Shown: positions 7,689 to 17,536, counted from the stretch's first letter. The stretch is 64,000 bases of DNA from Virgibacillus sp. MSP4-1 (GCF_010092505.1 NZ_CP048021.1:3268439-3332438), one strand, 5' to 3'. Notes: generated by a model not told the origin, from the letters alone. Translations and numbers: made by a program.

Positions 7689-8270
7689 ATGGAGCTTGGA
7701 GATATAGCAAGGATAAAAACAGGTCTTGTGTTAAGTAGGAAAAAGGCCAAGGATGAATATGATATTAAGGCTAAATATAGGCTCCTTTCTCTGAAAAATG
7801 TTTCAGATGAAGGTATCATCAATACTGACTCTGTTGAGGAATTTAATAGTAATGATGAATTAGATGATCATTATTTTACAAAAGAAGGAGATGTGTTGAT
7901 GCGTCTAAGTCATCCACACACATCTGTATTTATTGGAAATGATCATAGCGGGTTGTTAATACCATCGTATTTTGCCATTATTAAAGTAGATATTGATAAA
8001 TTCCTACCAGAATATATTGCATGGTATTTAAACACATTTGAAGTAAAAAAAGAATTGGAACGCTCGCAGTCTGGTAGTCGTATTCCAAGTACAAACAAAA
8101 ATGTATTAAGATCATTACCAGTTGTCAAGACAACTATATCAAGACAGAAGGCATTCATAGAGCTACTTAGGCTTCATCAGCAAGAAAAACTTCTGTATAA
8201 AAGGCTGATAGAGGAAAAAGAAGTATGGTTTAAGGAAATTTCTAAACAAATACTAAAGGACAAAAATTAG
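7689..8270 (+). CDS. single-domain HsdS-like specificity protein
   Basis: This 193-residue protein has one type I specificity target-recognition domain: MELGDIARIKTGL at the start, LISLKNVS-like and GDVLMRLSHP segments in the middle, and SGSRIPSTNKNVLRSLPV before a coiled-coil-like helix. Full HsdS has two such units, so this is a half-size version. GGGAGGT precedes the ATG at 7689. It ends 11 bases before hsdM and is thus the first gene of the operon. It may pair with HsdM as a homodimer, swap with the full HsdS, or be a leftover. The role is inferred. Confidence 0.7.
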   Translation: MELGDIARIKTGLVLSRKKAKDEYDIKAKYRLLSLKNVSDEGIINTDSVEEFNSNDELDDHYFTKEGDVLMRLSHPHTSVFIGNDHSGLLIPSYFAIIKVDIDKFLPEYIAWYLNTFEVKKELERSQSGSRIPSTNKNVLRSLPVVKTTISRQKAFIELLRLHQQEKLLYKRLIEEKEVWFKEISKQILKDKN

Positions 8271-8281
8271 GAGGAAAGTAA

Positions 8282-9811
8282 ATGGAAGAGAAAGTGACTC
8301 AACAACAAATAAACAATGTATTATGGCAAGCGGCCGATACATTTAGAGGGAAAATTGATTCGAGTACATATAAGGATTATATACTTACAATGCTTTTCAT
8401 TAAATATCTAAGTGATACGTATAAGGAACACTTGGAAGAATACACCAAACGATATGACGGGGATGAACGCCGTATCGAGCGTGCTTTATCAAGGGAAAGA
8501 TTTGTATTAGATGAACATTCTACATTTGACTACCTTTATAGTAAACGAAATGATACTGAAATTGGGGAAATCATTAACAAAGCATTGGAACGAATTGAAA
8601 ATGAAAATACAGGGAAACTTCGTGGTGTATTCCGTAATATTGATTTTAACAGCGAATCTATTCTTGGAAAGGCAAGAGAACGAAATGCAATATTACGTTC
8701 TTTAATAGAGGATTTTAATCAACTTTCATTACGACCATCACAAATAGGTAATGAGGATGTTGTTGGTAACGCATATCAATATATGATTGGACAGTTTGCA
8801 TCAGACGCAGGCAAGAAGGGCGGGGAGTTTTACACGCCTGCCGAAGTATCAGAACTTTTAGCTCGTTTAGTAAAACCAAAAGAAAATGATCGTATTTATG
8901 ATCCGACATGTGGTTCAGGTTCTTTGTTGATTAAGGTTGCCAAACAGGTTCCAAGCAAAAAAGTGGCTATCTATGGTCAGGAAAGAAATGGTGCAACTCA
9001 TTCATTATCACTCATGAATATGTACTTACATGGCATAGACGATGCAAAGATTGAATGGGGAGATACATTAGCAAATCCTTTACACTTAGAAGAAGAAAAG
9101 CTGATGAAGTTTCAAGCAATAGTAGCAAATCCTCCATTTTCCTTAGACAAGTGGGCAATGGGCTTTGCAGGAGAAGGTGCTAATGATAAAAAGTTTAAAA
9201 TGGAAGCAAGTCTTGATCCACATGGAAGATTTGAGTGGGGAGTACCGCCAAGTTCCAAAGGGGATTATGCCTTTGTTCAACATATGCTATATTCATTAGC
9301 AGAGAATGGTCGTATGGCGACAATCCTACCTCATGGAGTATTGTTTCGAGGATCGAGTGAAGGAAAAATTCGCAAACAAATCATTGATATGAATTTGTTA
9401 GATGCTGTTATTGGATTGCCAGAAGGGTTGTTTTTCGGTACGGGTATTCCTGCTTGTATCATGGTATTTAATAAAAATCGTAATAGAAAAGATGTACTAT
9501 TTATAGATGCATCGGGAGAAGAAAATTACGAAAAAGGTAAAAATCAAAATAAATTGAGAGTACAAGATATTGAAAGAATAGTTGAAACATACGAGAGTTG
9601 GAAAACTATAGAGAAATATTCTTATGTTGCATCGGGAGAAGAAATTAGTGAAAATAATTTCAACTTAAATATCCCCCGTTATGTTGATACATTTGAAGAA
9701 GAAACTCCTGTGGATATGGAAGATGTCAAAAAAAATATAGCAGAAATTAAGCAAGAACTCCAAGAAGTAGAATTGCAAATGGATAATTATTTGAAAGAGC
9801 TTGGATTGTAG
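8282..9811 (+). CDS. hsdM: type I restriction-modification methyltransferase subunit
   Basis: This 509-residue protein is a type I N6-adenine DNA methyltransferase. Residues 1-150 match the HsdM N-terminal helical domain (NNVLWQAADTFRG...). The SAM-binding motif DPTCGSGSLL is at 207-216, the catalytic NPPF is at 283-286, and the GEFYTPAEVSELLARLV segment precedes motif I as usual. It methylates the recognition sequence chosen by HsdS and forms the M2S core of the complex. AGGAGG precedes the ATG. The stop codon directly abuts the next gene. Confidence 0.96.
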   Translation: MEEKVTQQQINNVLWQAADTFRGKIDSSTYKDYILTMLFIKYLSDTYKEHLEEYTKRYDGDERRIERALSRERFVLDEHSTFDYLYSKRNDTEIGEIINKALERIENENTGKLRGVFRNIDFNSESILGKARERNAILRSLIEDFNQLSLRPSQIGNEDVVGNAYQYMIGQFASDAGKKGGEFYTPAEVSELLARLVKPKENDRIYDPTCGSGSLLIKVAKQVPSKKVAIYGQERNGATHSLSLMNMYLHGIDDAKIEWGDTLANPLHLEEEKLMKFQAIVANPPFSLDKWAMGFAGEGANDKKFKMEASLDPHGRFEWGVPPSSKGDYAFVQHMLYSLAENGRMATILPHGVLFRGSSEGKIRKQIIDMNLLDAVIGLPEGLFFGTGIPACIMVFNKNRNRKDVLFIDASGEENYEKGKNQNKLRVQDIERIVETYESWKTIEKYSYVASGEEISENNFNLNIPRYVDTFEEETPVDMEDVKKNIAEIKQELQEVELQMDNYLKELGL

Positions 9812-9817
9812 GTGATT

Positions 9818-11011
9818 ATGTTGGCTAATATATCTCAAAAAAACGAGCAAAGAAAATCATCTAAAATAATACCGCAAGAATGGGAAGTTAAGAAACTAAA
9901 GGATTTAACTACTTATGTTGATTATAGAGGGAAGACACCTACAAAGGTAGAACAGGGCGTGTTTTTAATTACAGCCAGAAATATTAAAGAAGGCTTTATT
10001 GATTATAAAGTATCAAAGGAATATGTGAAGGTCGATGACTATGAAAGTATTATGAGGAGAGGTAAGCCTAAAGTAGGTGATGTATTAATTACTACTGAGG
10101 CCCCAATGGGAAATGTTGCACAAATAGATAGGGAAGATATTGCACTTGCTCAAAGAGTAATAAAATTTAGAGGGGAAAAGGGAGTATTAGACAATACATA
10201 TCTAAAATATCACCTCCTAAGTAATGAATTCCAGAATCAACTTCTAAAACGTGCAATTGGAACAACAGTTTTAGGAATTCAGGGGAAGGAATTACATAAT
10301 ATAAAGATTCCACTTCCTAATTACAGAGAACAACTAAAAATTGCCTCTATACTCTCGACTTGGGACAAAGCAATTGAATTAAAAGAAAAGCTAATTAATC
10401 AGAAAAAAGTGCAGAAAAAAGGACTAATGCAGAAGTTGCTGACAGGTGAGGAAAGATTACCTGGATTTAAGGGTAATTGGAAAGAGGTACAATTAGACAA
10501 AGTTGTGAAGAAAACCAAGGGGAAAGCAATAAAGTATGTAAAAGATGGTAAATATCCTGCTATTGATATGGACTATTTACAATCAGGGGAATTTAAAAAT
10601 TTCTCAGATGAAGCTGTAGTTTTTGCTAATAAGAGTGATGTCTTGTTGTTGTGGGATGGATCAAGGGCAGGAAAAGCATTTACAGGAGTTGAAGGATCTG
10701 TTGGTTCAACCTTTGTTAAATTAGAATGTAAAGCAATTAATAACGTCTTTTTACAAAAACATATGGAGATGAATGAACTAAAAATACAGCGGTTGAGAGA
10801 AGGTTCAGGAATACCACACGTACCAAAGGATTTTCTTCAATATTATAAGGTTTGTATGCCGAATATAGAAGAACAGGATGCCATAGCAAACGTTCTAATA
10901 AATATGGATAAGAATATAGATTTACTTGAAAAGGAAACTTTTGAATTAAAAGAGCAAAAAAAAGGGCTGATGCAGTTACTTTTAACAGGTAAAGTTCGAG
11001 TAAAGCTGTAA
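9818..11011 (+). CDS. hsdS: type I restriction specificity subunit
   Basis: This protein of about 397 residues has two target-recognition domains each followed by a conserved helix. The first runs from PQEWEVKKLKDLT to LLTGEERLPGF, the second from GNWKEVQLDKVVKK to LLTGKVRVKL, and the two halves end with the same LMQ.LLTG motif, the internal repeat of HsdS. It sets the DNA sequence recognised by HsdM/HsdR. The start is uncertain: GTG 9812, ATG 9818 and TTG 9821 are all near the AGGTGA binding site. It lies downstream of hsdM and upstream of hsdR in one operon. Confidence 0.94.
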   Translation: MLANISQKNEQRKSSKIIPQEWEVKKLKDLTTYVDYRGKTPTKVEQGVFLITARNIKEGFIDYKVSKEYVKVDDYESIMRRGKPKVGDVLITTEAPMGNVAQIDREDIALAQRVIKFRGEKGVLDNTYLKYHLLSNEFQNQLLKRAIGTTVLGIQGKELHNIKIPLPNYREQLKIASILSTWDKAIELKEKLINQKKVQKKGLMQKLLTGEERLPGFKGNWKEVQLDKVVKKTKGKAIKYVKDGKYPAIDMDYLQSGEFKNFSDEAVVFANKSDVLLLWDGSRAGKAFTGVEGSVGSTFVKLECKAINNVFLQKHMEMNELKIQRLREGSGIPHVPKDFLQYYKVCMPNIEEQDAIANVLINMDKNIDLLEKETFELKEQKKGLMQLLLTGKVRVKL

Positions 11012-11048
11012 TAGCTTTGCTACGTTCACCTGAGTGGAGGTGTTAAAA

Positions 11049-14000
11049 TTGGCAAGAACTAATAGTTATGATGAACGTTATATAAGTCAAACTCCCGCTA
11101 TTGAATTACTAAAGAATTCAGGGTATCAATATTTATCACCAGAAGATTCGGAACAGAAGCGTGGGAGTTTATATAATGTACTTCTTATTGATATTTTAAA
11201 AGAAAAACTCCAAACATTTAATGACTATGAGTATAAAGGTAAAAAGTATAACTTTAGTGATTCTAATATTCAACAAGCTATTCGTGATTTAGATGAACCT
11301 TTGACAGATGGACTTGTAAAGACAAATGAAAAGATATTTGAAACACTTATGTTAGGTAGGTCTTATACAGAGTTTTTACCAGATGGCTCCAAAAAATCTT
11401 TTACAATTCAATATATCGATTGGGAAAACTTTGAGAATAACGAATTTCACATAGTAGAAGAATTTTCGGTGGAACGCATGGATGGGCGAGGAGCTGTTCG
11501 CCCTGATTTAGTGTTGTTTGTAAATGGAATTCCACTTGTTGTGATTGAATGTAAGAAGGCTTCAATATCAATGGAACAAGGCATAAGTCAAATGATACGT
11601 AACCAAGGCAGAGACTATGTTCCTCAGTTATTTAAGTTCGTACAAATATTAATGTCTACTAATAAAAATGAAACGAAATACGCTACAATAAATACGCCAA
11701 AAAAGTTTTGGTCGGTATGGAAAGAAGAAAAGGAAGAATGGCTACAATTGTGGTTAGATAAGACTGTTGAGGGCAGATTACCAACTACACAGGATAAAAA
11801 CATAATATCATTATTCCATCCAGAACGATTATTAGAATTAACCCGTTTCTTTACGCTTTTTGACAAGGATCAAAAGAAGGTAACACGCTATCAGCAATAT
11901 TTTGCTATTAAGGAGATTCTAAAAACTATTGAGGAACGTGATGAAAGTGGTAATCGTCAAAGTGGTGTAATCTGGCACACGCAAGGATCTGGAAAGAGTT
12001 TGACAATGGTTATGTTAGCTAAATGTATAGTGTCAGAGTTAGCAAGTTATAACCCAAAGGTAGTAATAGTAACAGATAGGGTTGAGTTAGATAAACAAAT
12101 TCATAAGACATTTAATCATACAAGATTAAAAGCAAGCAGAGCAACAACAGGTAGTCATTTGGTTGATTTAATAAATGATAATAACGCTGATATCGTAACC
12201 ACCTTGGTGCATAAGTTTGACACAGCGTCAACCAAACAAAAACCAGTAGAATCAAGGGATATCTTTGTACTGGTAGACGAAAGCCATAGAACGCAGTATG
12301 GTGAACTCCACATCAAAATGAAAAAGGTATTCCCAAATGCGTGTTATCTTGGTTTTACGGGTACACCTTTAATGAAAAAAGAGAAAAGTACCATGATTAA
12401 GTTCGGTAAACTAATCCATACCTACACAATTGCCGATGGTGTAAGAGATAAAGCAATTGTACCTTTATTATATGAAGGTAAAATGGTTGATCAATCAGTA
12501 AATCAACGTGCAATAGATAACCGCCTTGAAATGATTACTCGAAATTTGAATGACGAGCAAAAAGATGCTGTTATGAAAAAGTGGAGCTTGTTTGAAAGAA
12601 TAGCGTCATCTAATCAACGCATAAGCATGATTGCTTTTGATATTAACCAACACTTTTTGGATAACTACAAGACACAAGGTAGTCAATTTAAAGCGATGCT
12701 TGCAACAAATAGCAAGATAGAGGCAATTCGGTACTTAGAATCATTCGAAGAACTTGGTGACTTAAACTGTGCAGTTGTCGTCTCCCCTCCTGATCAAAGA
12801 GAGGGACACGAAGCAGTAGATGAAGAATCAAAAGACAAGATACAGCGTTTTTGGAAGAGAATGATGGATCGATATGGTACGCCAGAATCCTATGAGGATG
12901 CTATAAAAGAGGAATTCATTCATGGGGATGAAATTGATTTATTGATTGTTGTTGATAAACTACTGACTGGTTTTGATGCCCCAAGAGCCACAGTTCTTTA
13001 TGTAGATAAACCTATGAAGGAACATACGCTTTTACAAGCAATTGCAAGGGTTAATCGGCTTTATGAAGGTAAAGACTATGGTTTTATAGTAGATTATCGA
13101 GGCTTATTAGAAAAACTTGATGAAGCAATGCAAATGTATTCAGGAGCAGGATTAGAGAATTTTGATCCAAAAGATATAGAAGGTGCTATACATGATGTAA
13201 TTAGTGTGATTGGTCAGTTGCGTCAATATCATTCGGACTTGTTACAGATGTTTGCTCCTATAAAAAACAAGCATGATACGGAAGAATATGAGGTTTGGCT
13301 TGAAGATGAAGAAAGACGCAATGAGTTTTATGATACAGTAAGTAAGTTCGGCCGCAACCTTGGAATTGCGTTAGAATCTGAGAAAATTTATAATGCCTTG
13401 TCACCAGAAGAGTTGCAAAAGTACAAGAAAGACTTAAAGTTTTACCAAGAGCTTCGTAAAAGTGTTAAATTACGATACTCTGACACCATAGATCATAAAG
13501 AATACGAAGCCAAGATGCAGAAGTTAATGGATAATTACATTTCAGCAGAAGAGGTTATACGCATCACCAATCCTGTTGATATATTGAACGAAAAAGCGTT
13601 TGAAGAAGAATTAGAGAGATTGGATTCTAAGCGGGCAAAAGCTGATGCGATTCGTACACGCTTATCTAAAAGTGTAAGTACCAAATGGGATGAAAACCCC
13701 GCTTACTATAAAAAGTTCTCTGAGAGAATACAGGAAGCTATACAAGAATATAAAGATAAACGCATATCAGAAGCAGAATATTTGAACCGAATGAAGGATA
13801 TCATGAAGGATTACCGAAAAGGTGAAACTGCTGATGATTACCCTGACGTAATCAAAGAGAATAGGGATGCACAGGCATTCTATGGCGTAACAAAAGACAT
13901 TATGAGTGAAGTGAAAGAGGAAACAGCAGAATACAACCTTGGTGGTTTGGCTTTAAAGATGGATAATATAATAAAAGAACATCAAAAGGTAGACTGGCAT

Positions 14001-14147
14001 GATAACATTGAAATCCATAATCGTATTGCACAAGAGTTAGATGACTTATTATTCGATTTCTCCAAAGAGCAAAATGTGGACTTGGATTTTGATACAATTG
14101 ATAAAATCATTGAGCAGATAAAAACAGTTGCTCTTAGACGATATTAA
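11049..14147 (+). CDS. hsdR: type I restriction endonuclease subunit R
   Basis: This protein of about 1032 residues is the motor-nuclease of the type I system. The N-terminal PD-(D/E)xK nuclease shows RPDLVLFVNGIPLVVIECKK (catalytic D, E and K near residues 153, 167 and 169). The helicase part has Walker A QGSGKS near 315, a DESH box in VDESHRTQYG, GFTGTPL, and later LIVVDKLLTGFDAP and QAIARVNR motifs. It cleaves unmodified DNA after translocation. A start at TTG 11049 follows GGAGGTG at six bases. It is followed closely by the YgjP-type gene. Confidence 0.96.
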   Translation: MARTNSYDERYISQTPAIELLKNSGYQYLSPEDSEQKRGSLYNVLLIDILKEKLQTFNDYEYKGKKYNFSDSNIQQAIRDLDEPLTDGLVKTNEKIFETLMLGRSYTEFLPDGSKKSFTIQYIDWENFENNEFHIVEEFSVERMDGRGAVRPDLVLFVNGIPLVVIECKKASISMEQGISQMIRNQGRDYVPQLFKFVQILMSTNKNETKYATINTPKKFWSVWKEEKEEWLQLWLDKTVEGRLPTTQDKNIISLFHPERLLELTRFFTLFDKDQKKVTRYQQYFAIKEILKTIEERDESGNRQSGVIWHTQGSGKSLTMVMLAKCIVSELASYNPKVVIVTDRVELDKQIHKTFNHTRLKASRATTGSHLVDLINDNNADIVTTLVHKFDTASTKQKPVESRDIFVLVDESHRTQYGELHIKMKKVFPNACYLGFTGTPLMKKEKSTMIKFGKLIHTYTIADGVRDKAIVPLLYEGKMVDQSVNQRAIDNRLEMITRNLNDEQKDAVMKKWSLFERIASSNQRISMIAFDINQHFLDNYKTQGSQFKAMLATNSKIEAIRYLESFEELGDLNCAVVVSPPDQREGHEAVDEESKDKIQRFWKRMMDRYGTPESYEDAIKEEFIHGDEIDLLIVVDKLLTGFDAPRATVLYVDKPMKEHTLLQAIARVNRLYEGKDYGFIVDYRGLLEKLDEAMQMYSGAGLENFDPKDIEGAIHDVISVIGQLRQYHSDLLQMFAPIKNKHDTEEYEVWLEDEERRNEFYDTVSKFGRNLGIALESEKIYNALSPEELQKYKKDLKFYQELRKSVKLRYSDTIDHKEYEAKMQKLMDNYISAEEVIRITNPVDILNEKAFEEELERLDSKRAKADAIRTRLSKSVSTKWDENPAYYKKFSERIQEAIQEYKDKRISEAEYLNRMKDIMKDYRKGETADDYPDVIKENRDAQAFYGVTKDIMSEVKEETAEYNLGGLALKMDNIIKEHQKVDWHDNIEIHNRIAQELDDLLFDFSKEQNVDLDFDTIDKIIEQIKTVALRRY

Positions 14148-14158
14148 GGGTGAACAAC

Positions 14159-14884
14159 ATGGAGCTACATCAAGTTCAATATGGAAACAAAACAATTGAT
14201 TTTATAGTCGAAAGAAAAAAGGTTAAGAACGTAAATCTAAATATAAAACCCGATATGACGGTAGAAGTTTCGGCCGCAGAAGATGTTCCGCTAAGTTTTA
14301 TTTATGAGTTTGTAAAGAAAAAGAGTGCTTGGATTAGTAAACACGTCAAGAGTTTTGAGTGTGTGTTACCAGAGAAACAAAGTGAACGTGAGTATGTAAG
14401 CGGAGAAACCTATAAATACTTAGGTAAACAATATCGGTTGCGTGTACAAAAATCTGAGAACGAAGAAGTAGTAAAATATTTTAGAGGTTTTATCTATGTT
14501 TTTGTAAAAGATACAGACAATGTTAAAAGAAAGGCTAAATTAATGGATGAATGGTTTAGAGAAAGGGCTCAGAAAACCTTCCAGGAGTCATTAAATAAGC
14601 TGTTTCCTTTAGTTGAAAAGTACGGGGTAGAAAAACCATCCGTTGATATGAAAGTGATGAAAGCACGTTGGGGTTCAGCTTTATTGGATACAAACACTAT
14701 ACTTCTCAACGTAAATCTAATAAAAGCACCTAAACACTGTATTGATTACGTAATTTTACATGAGTTAATCCATTTTAAGTATAATGATCATAGTGATAAA
14801 TTTTACAACATGCTCTATTCCCTTATGCCAGATTGGGAAAAGAGAAAGGCATTTTTAGATGAAGAGATAGTGAAAGAACTATAG
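14159..14884 (+). CDS. YgjP-type (DUF45) zinc metallopeptidase
   Basis: This protein of about 241 residues belongs to the YgjP/DUF45 family. The zinc-binding helix HELIH is at about residues 201-205, followed by a third ligand region YNDHSDKFY, and the KARWGSALLDTNTILLNVNLI segment before it is characteristic. Members are often encoded just after hsdR in type I loci, as here (11 bases downstream). Whether it processes HsdR or acts on another protein is not known. The ATG at 14159 is preferred because AAGGG lies eight bases before it. Confidence 0.85.
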   Translation: MELHQVQYGNKTIDFIVERKKVKNVNLNIKPDMTVEVSAAEDVPLSFIYEFVKKKSAWISKHVKSFECVLPEKQSEREYVSGETYKYLGKQYRLRVQKSENEEVVKYFRGFIYVFVKDTDNVKRKAKLMDEWFRERAQKTFQESLNKLFPLVEKYGVEKPSVDMKVMKARWGSALLDTNTILLNVNLIKAPKHCIDYVILHELIHFKYNDHSDKFYNMLYSLMPDWEKRKAFLDEEIVKEL

Positions 14885-14921
14885 CGAACTTCTCGGCATT
14901 ACAACACAGAATTAACAACAG

Positions 14922-14965
14922 AAGGCAGTTCCTAACAGATTAATGTAAAGGAACTGCCTTTTTAT
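14922..14965. terminator. bidirectional terminator
   Basis: AAGGCAGTTCC and GGAACTGCCTT form a long perfect stem, with T runs possible on both strands. It separates the rightward restriction operon from the leftward gene at 14968, so it probably serves both. Confidence 0.85.
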
Positions 14966-14967
14966 GT

Positions 14968-15471
14968 TTAGATATTGTTTTGGTTGGCGTATTGATCAGT
15001 GAAGGTAAGGAGTAGTTGAGCAATAATATCTTGTAGTTTAAGGTGGGGGAATTCTTCATCACAAGTTTTAGCAAACAGTTTATAGATATCATCAGATATG
15101 CGGAAGTTCTTGGTTACTGTTTTAGAAGAGGAATGGTAGATACGCTTGTCCAATGTGAAGTCATAGTTGCCCTTTCTACTTTCAATAAGTGATTGCAAAA
15201 TAGCAAAGTTTTCTTTAATGTAGGCTACTTCATCACTATCTGATGTAGGATCTTCAACTATTAAACTATCATCTTGAACAAACTTACAATACTGTCCCAA
15301 TCTTTTTATATACACGTAGTCGTTTTCTTGCATAAGTTTTGTGAACGTACTGTATTTAATTTTGAGGGTGTCTGCTACCTTTCGTAAATCATTACCTTCC
15401 TTTTGGAGAAGGTCGTTCACAACTTTTACACGTTGTTTGCTACTTATAGTGGTAAAGTTGTCATCGTTCAT
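14968..15471 (-). CDS. putative DNA-binding protein
   Basis: I do not recognise a named family for this 167-residue protein. The N-terminal part (QRVKVVNDLLQKEGNDLRKVADTLKIKYSTFTKLMQEND) looks like a helix-turn-helix, and the C-terminal part (KNFRISDDIYKLFAKTCDEEFPHLKLQDIIAQLLLTF) resembles a ribbon-helix-helix or plasmid-type dimerisation fold. GGAGGTG precedes the ATG. It is divergent from the CBASS-like pair, with about 105 bases between start codons, so it may repress that cassette. This regulatory link is an inference. Confidence 0.55.
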   Translation of the reverse strand: MNDDNFTTISSKQRVKVVNDLLQKEGNDLRKVADTLKIKYSTFTKLMQENDYVYIKRLGQYCKFVQDDSLIVEDPTSDSDEVAYIKENFAILQSLIESRKGNYDFTLDKRIYHSSSKTVTKNFRISDDIYKLFAKTCDEEFPHLKLQDIIAQLLLTFTDQYANQNNI

Positions 15472-15576
15472 GGGTACACCTCCTTTGCAAATGTTTTTAT
15501 ATTATAGATTCATTTCTTTTAATAATTACTTTTAAGGAGAATATTTTTCTTATCTCAATAAGAAAGGAGGATTTGT

Positions 15577-16161
15577 TTGAAAAAGGACTATTTTGTGAGA
15601 CAGCTCGCAGAAAACGGATATAACGTGATTTATGGAGCAAAAAAGCATTTCTCAACATACGACATGGTAATAAAGATGCCAGGGAGAATTGCGTTTATTA
15701 CTCTCTCTATTGGTATTTGGCAGATATATAAACCAGGTTTTCTGTATAATACGGAAGTTTCTCTTGCTTTAATAATTGCAAGTATCATTGCCTTAACAAT
15801 TAGTCAATACAATAGTGAAAAAGATAGATATAGAGTAATAGGAAATCGGTTAATACAGATACACAATGAACTTCGTGACCTTTATTATCAAGCTATTAGT
15901 TCAAATCAAGAGGAATACTGCAATGATTCGAACGAAACTGTTATGATGAAGAAACTAATGGATGAATTTTACGAAATAAGTATTTCAAAACAGATATTTG
16001 TTAGTGATTGGATTGCTCATTATAAATTGTTTTTTCAAAGCCAGTATGAATGGATAGACGAACAAAAGAATTTCACATGGAAAGATAAAATTCCTTTATC
16101 CTTCCGAATAACAGTAATTGGTCTATTGGTATTTGTAATACTATTATTTATCGTTTTATAG
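15577..16161 (+). CDS. SLATT-type membrane effector protein
   Basis: The 194-residue protein has two membrane helices near residues 29-48 and 54-74, a long cytoplasmic helical region rich in charged residues (QYNSEKDRYRVIGNRLIQIHNELRDLYYQAI), and a third hydrophobic helix at the C-terminus. This matches SLATT-domain proteins, known as membrane partners of SMODS nucleotidyltransferases and thought to act as pore-forming effectors. It starts at TTG 15577 behind AAAGGAGG and ends nine bases before the cyclase gene. I infer that it permeabilises the membrane when the cyclic nucleotide is made. Confidence 0.75.
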   Translation: MKKDYFVRQLAENGYNVIYGAKKHFSTYDMVIKMPGRIAFITLSIGIWQIYKPGFLYNTEVSLALIIASIIALTISQYNSEKDRYRVIGNRLIQIHNELRDLYYQAISSNQEEYCNDSNETVMMKKLMDEFYEISISKQIFVSDWIAHYKLFFQSQYEWIDEQKNFTWKDKIPLSFRITVIGLLVFVILLFIVL

Positions 16162-16170
16162 GGGGATTAG

Positions 16171-17523
16171 ATGTTAGAAGAAAAGTTCGAGGAATATGTT
16201 GATGGATTACAAATAGAATCAATTGAGGAAGAAACAAAAAGGGTAAAGGAAATAACTAAGCGGTTAAACAAGTCATTTAGGAACTTAGAAAATGATGAAA
16301 TAGAAAATAGTCATATAGTTGGTTCTTTAGGAAGAGATACTGCAATAAAAACGTTTAGTGACGTTGATATGCTTTATGTTTTACCAAAGGAGCTAAAAAA
16401 ACAGTATGACGAACATGAGGGAAATGGGCAATCGAAACTGTTGCAAAAAGTTAAACAGGAAATTAAGAAAAGATACCCTAAAACAATTGTGAGAGGCGAT
16501 GGACAAGTTGTTGTTGTAAGTTTTGAAAGTATAAATAAAACTGTTGAGGTATGCCCATGCTTTGAGCGATCAGATGGATCGTTTGATTATCCTGACTCAA
16601 ATAATGGTGGTTCGTGGAAGAAAACTGATCCCATGCCAGAAATTGAAGAAAGTATAACGACTATTGAAGAGACAAACACAAACTTTAAGTATATTTGTAA
16701 TTTAGTTCGAGCTTGGAAGAATAATAAAGGCTTTAAATTTGGTGGACTATTAATAGATACATTAGTTTATAATTTCTTTAATGAGAATGAAGACTATAAG
16801 AGTGCTACATTTAATGATTACCTTCCGTTGTTGAAGGATCTCTTGTGCTATCTGAAAGATCGTAATAAAGATCAAAAGTATTGGTACGCCCTTGGCAGTA
16901 ACCAAAAAGTCTATAACAAAGGTGGGACTTTCGTTAATAAGGCTAAAAAGGCATATGAAAAGATCAAAGACAAGACAGAAGATAGTGACGACATATATGA
17001 AGCATTACGAAGCATATTTGGAAAGGCATTTCCTGTGCCAGAAGAGATCAAAGAGAACAAAGCATTTGAAAAAAGTGCTTTGTTTGGTAGATATGTTCGG
17101 CAAACAGAAGAATTTATTGAAGATAAGTTCGATGTTGATATTCGTTATCGCCTAAAAATTGATTGTATCGTAAAACAAGATGGTTTTAGAAATAAATTTT
17201 TAAGAAACATCCTACGTGATAAATTACCTTTAAAGGCGAACAAGAGCTTAGAGTTTTTCATTACTGAAAATGAATTCGAGTCCCTGTCAAAAGATGATGA
17301 AGATAGTCTTTATTATGAAGTATATTGGAAAGTTCGCAATCGTGGAGAGGAAGCTATGAGAAGAGACTGTATTAGAGGACAAATTGTAAGGGATAAAGGT
17401 ACACGCAAGAAAATTGAGTCGACTAATTTTAAAGGCGGACATTTCGTAGAATGCTATGTTGTATATAGAAATGTTTGCGTTGCAAAAGATAAGATAAGTG
17501 TACCTATTTCAAATTCATATTAA
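16171..17523 (+). CDS. CD-NTase (SMODS) cyclic oligonucleotide synthase
   Basis: The 450-residue protein has a cGAS/DncV-like nucleotidyltransferase domain: GSLGRDTAIKTFSDVDML gives the G51-S52 motif and the metal-binding D64-x-D66, and E126 (VEVCPCF) is in the place of the third carboxylate. The C-terminal part from about residue 325 resembles the AGS-C sensor domain (YWKVRNRGEEA, RGQI). It would make a cyclic di- or trinucleotide on phage infection. With the SLATT protein just upstream it forms a minimal CBASS-like pair. No Cap2/Cap3 ubiquitin-like accessory genes are present. Confidence 0.85.
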   Translation: MLEEKFEEYVDGLQIESIEEETKRVKEITKRLNKSFRNLENDEIENSHIVGSLGRDTAIKTFSDVDMLYVLPKELKKQYDEHEGNGQSKLLQKVKQEIKKRYPKTIVRGDGQVVVVSFESINKTVEVCPCFERSDGSFDYPDSNNGGSWKKTDPMPEIEESITTIEETNTNFKYICNLVRAWKNNKGFKFGGLLIDTLVYNFFNENEDYKSATFNDYLPLLKDLLCYLKDRNKDQKYWYALGSNQKVYNKGGTFVNKAKKAYEKIKDKTEDSDDIYEALRSIFGKAFPVPEEIKENKAFEKSALFGRYVRQTEEFIEDKFDVDIRYRLKIDCIVKQDGFRNKFLRNILRDKLPLKANKSLEFFITENEFESLSKDDEDSLYYEVYWKVRNRGEEAMRRDCIRGQIVRDKGTRKKIESTNFKGGHFVECYVVYRNVCVAKDKISVPISNSY

Positions 17524-17536
17524 GACATTGTTTTTG

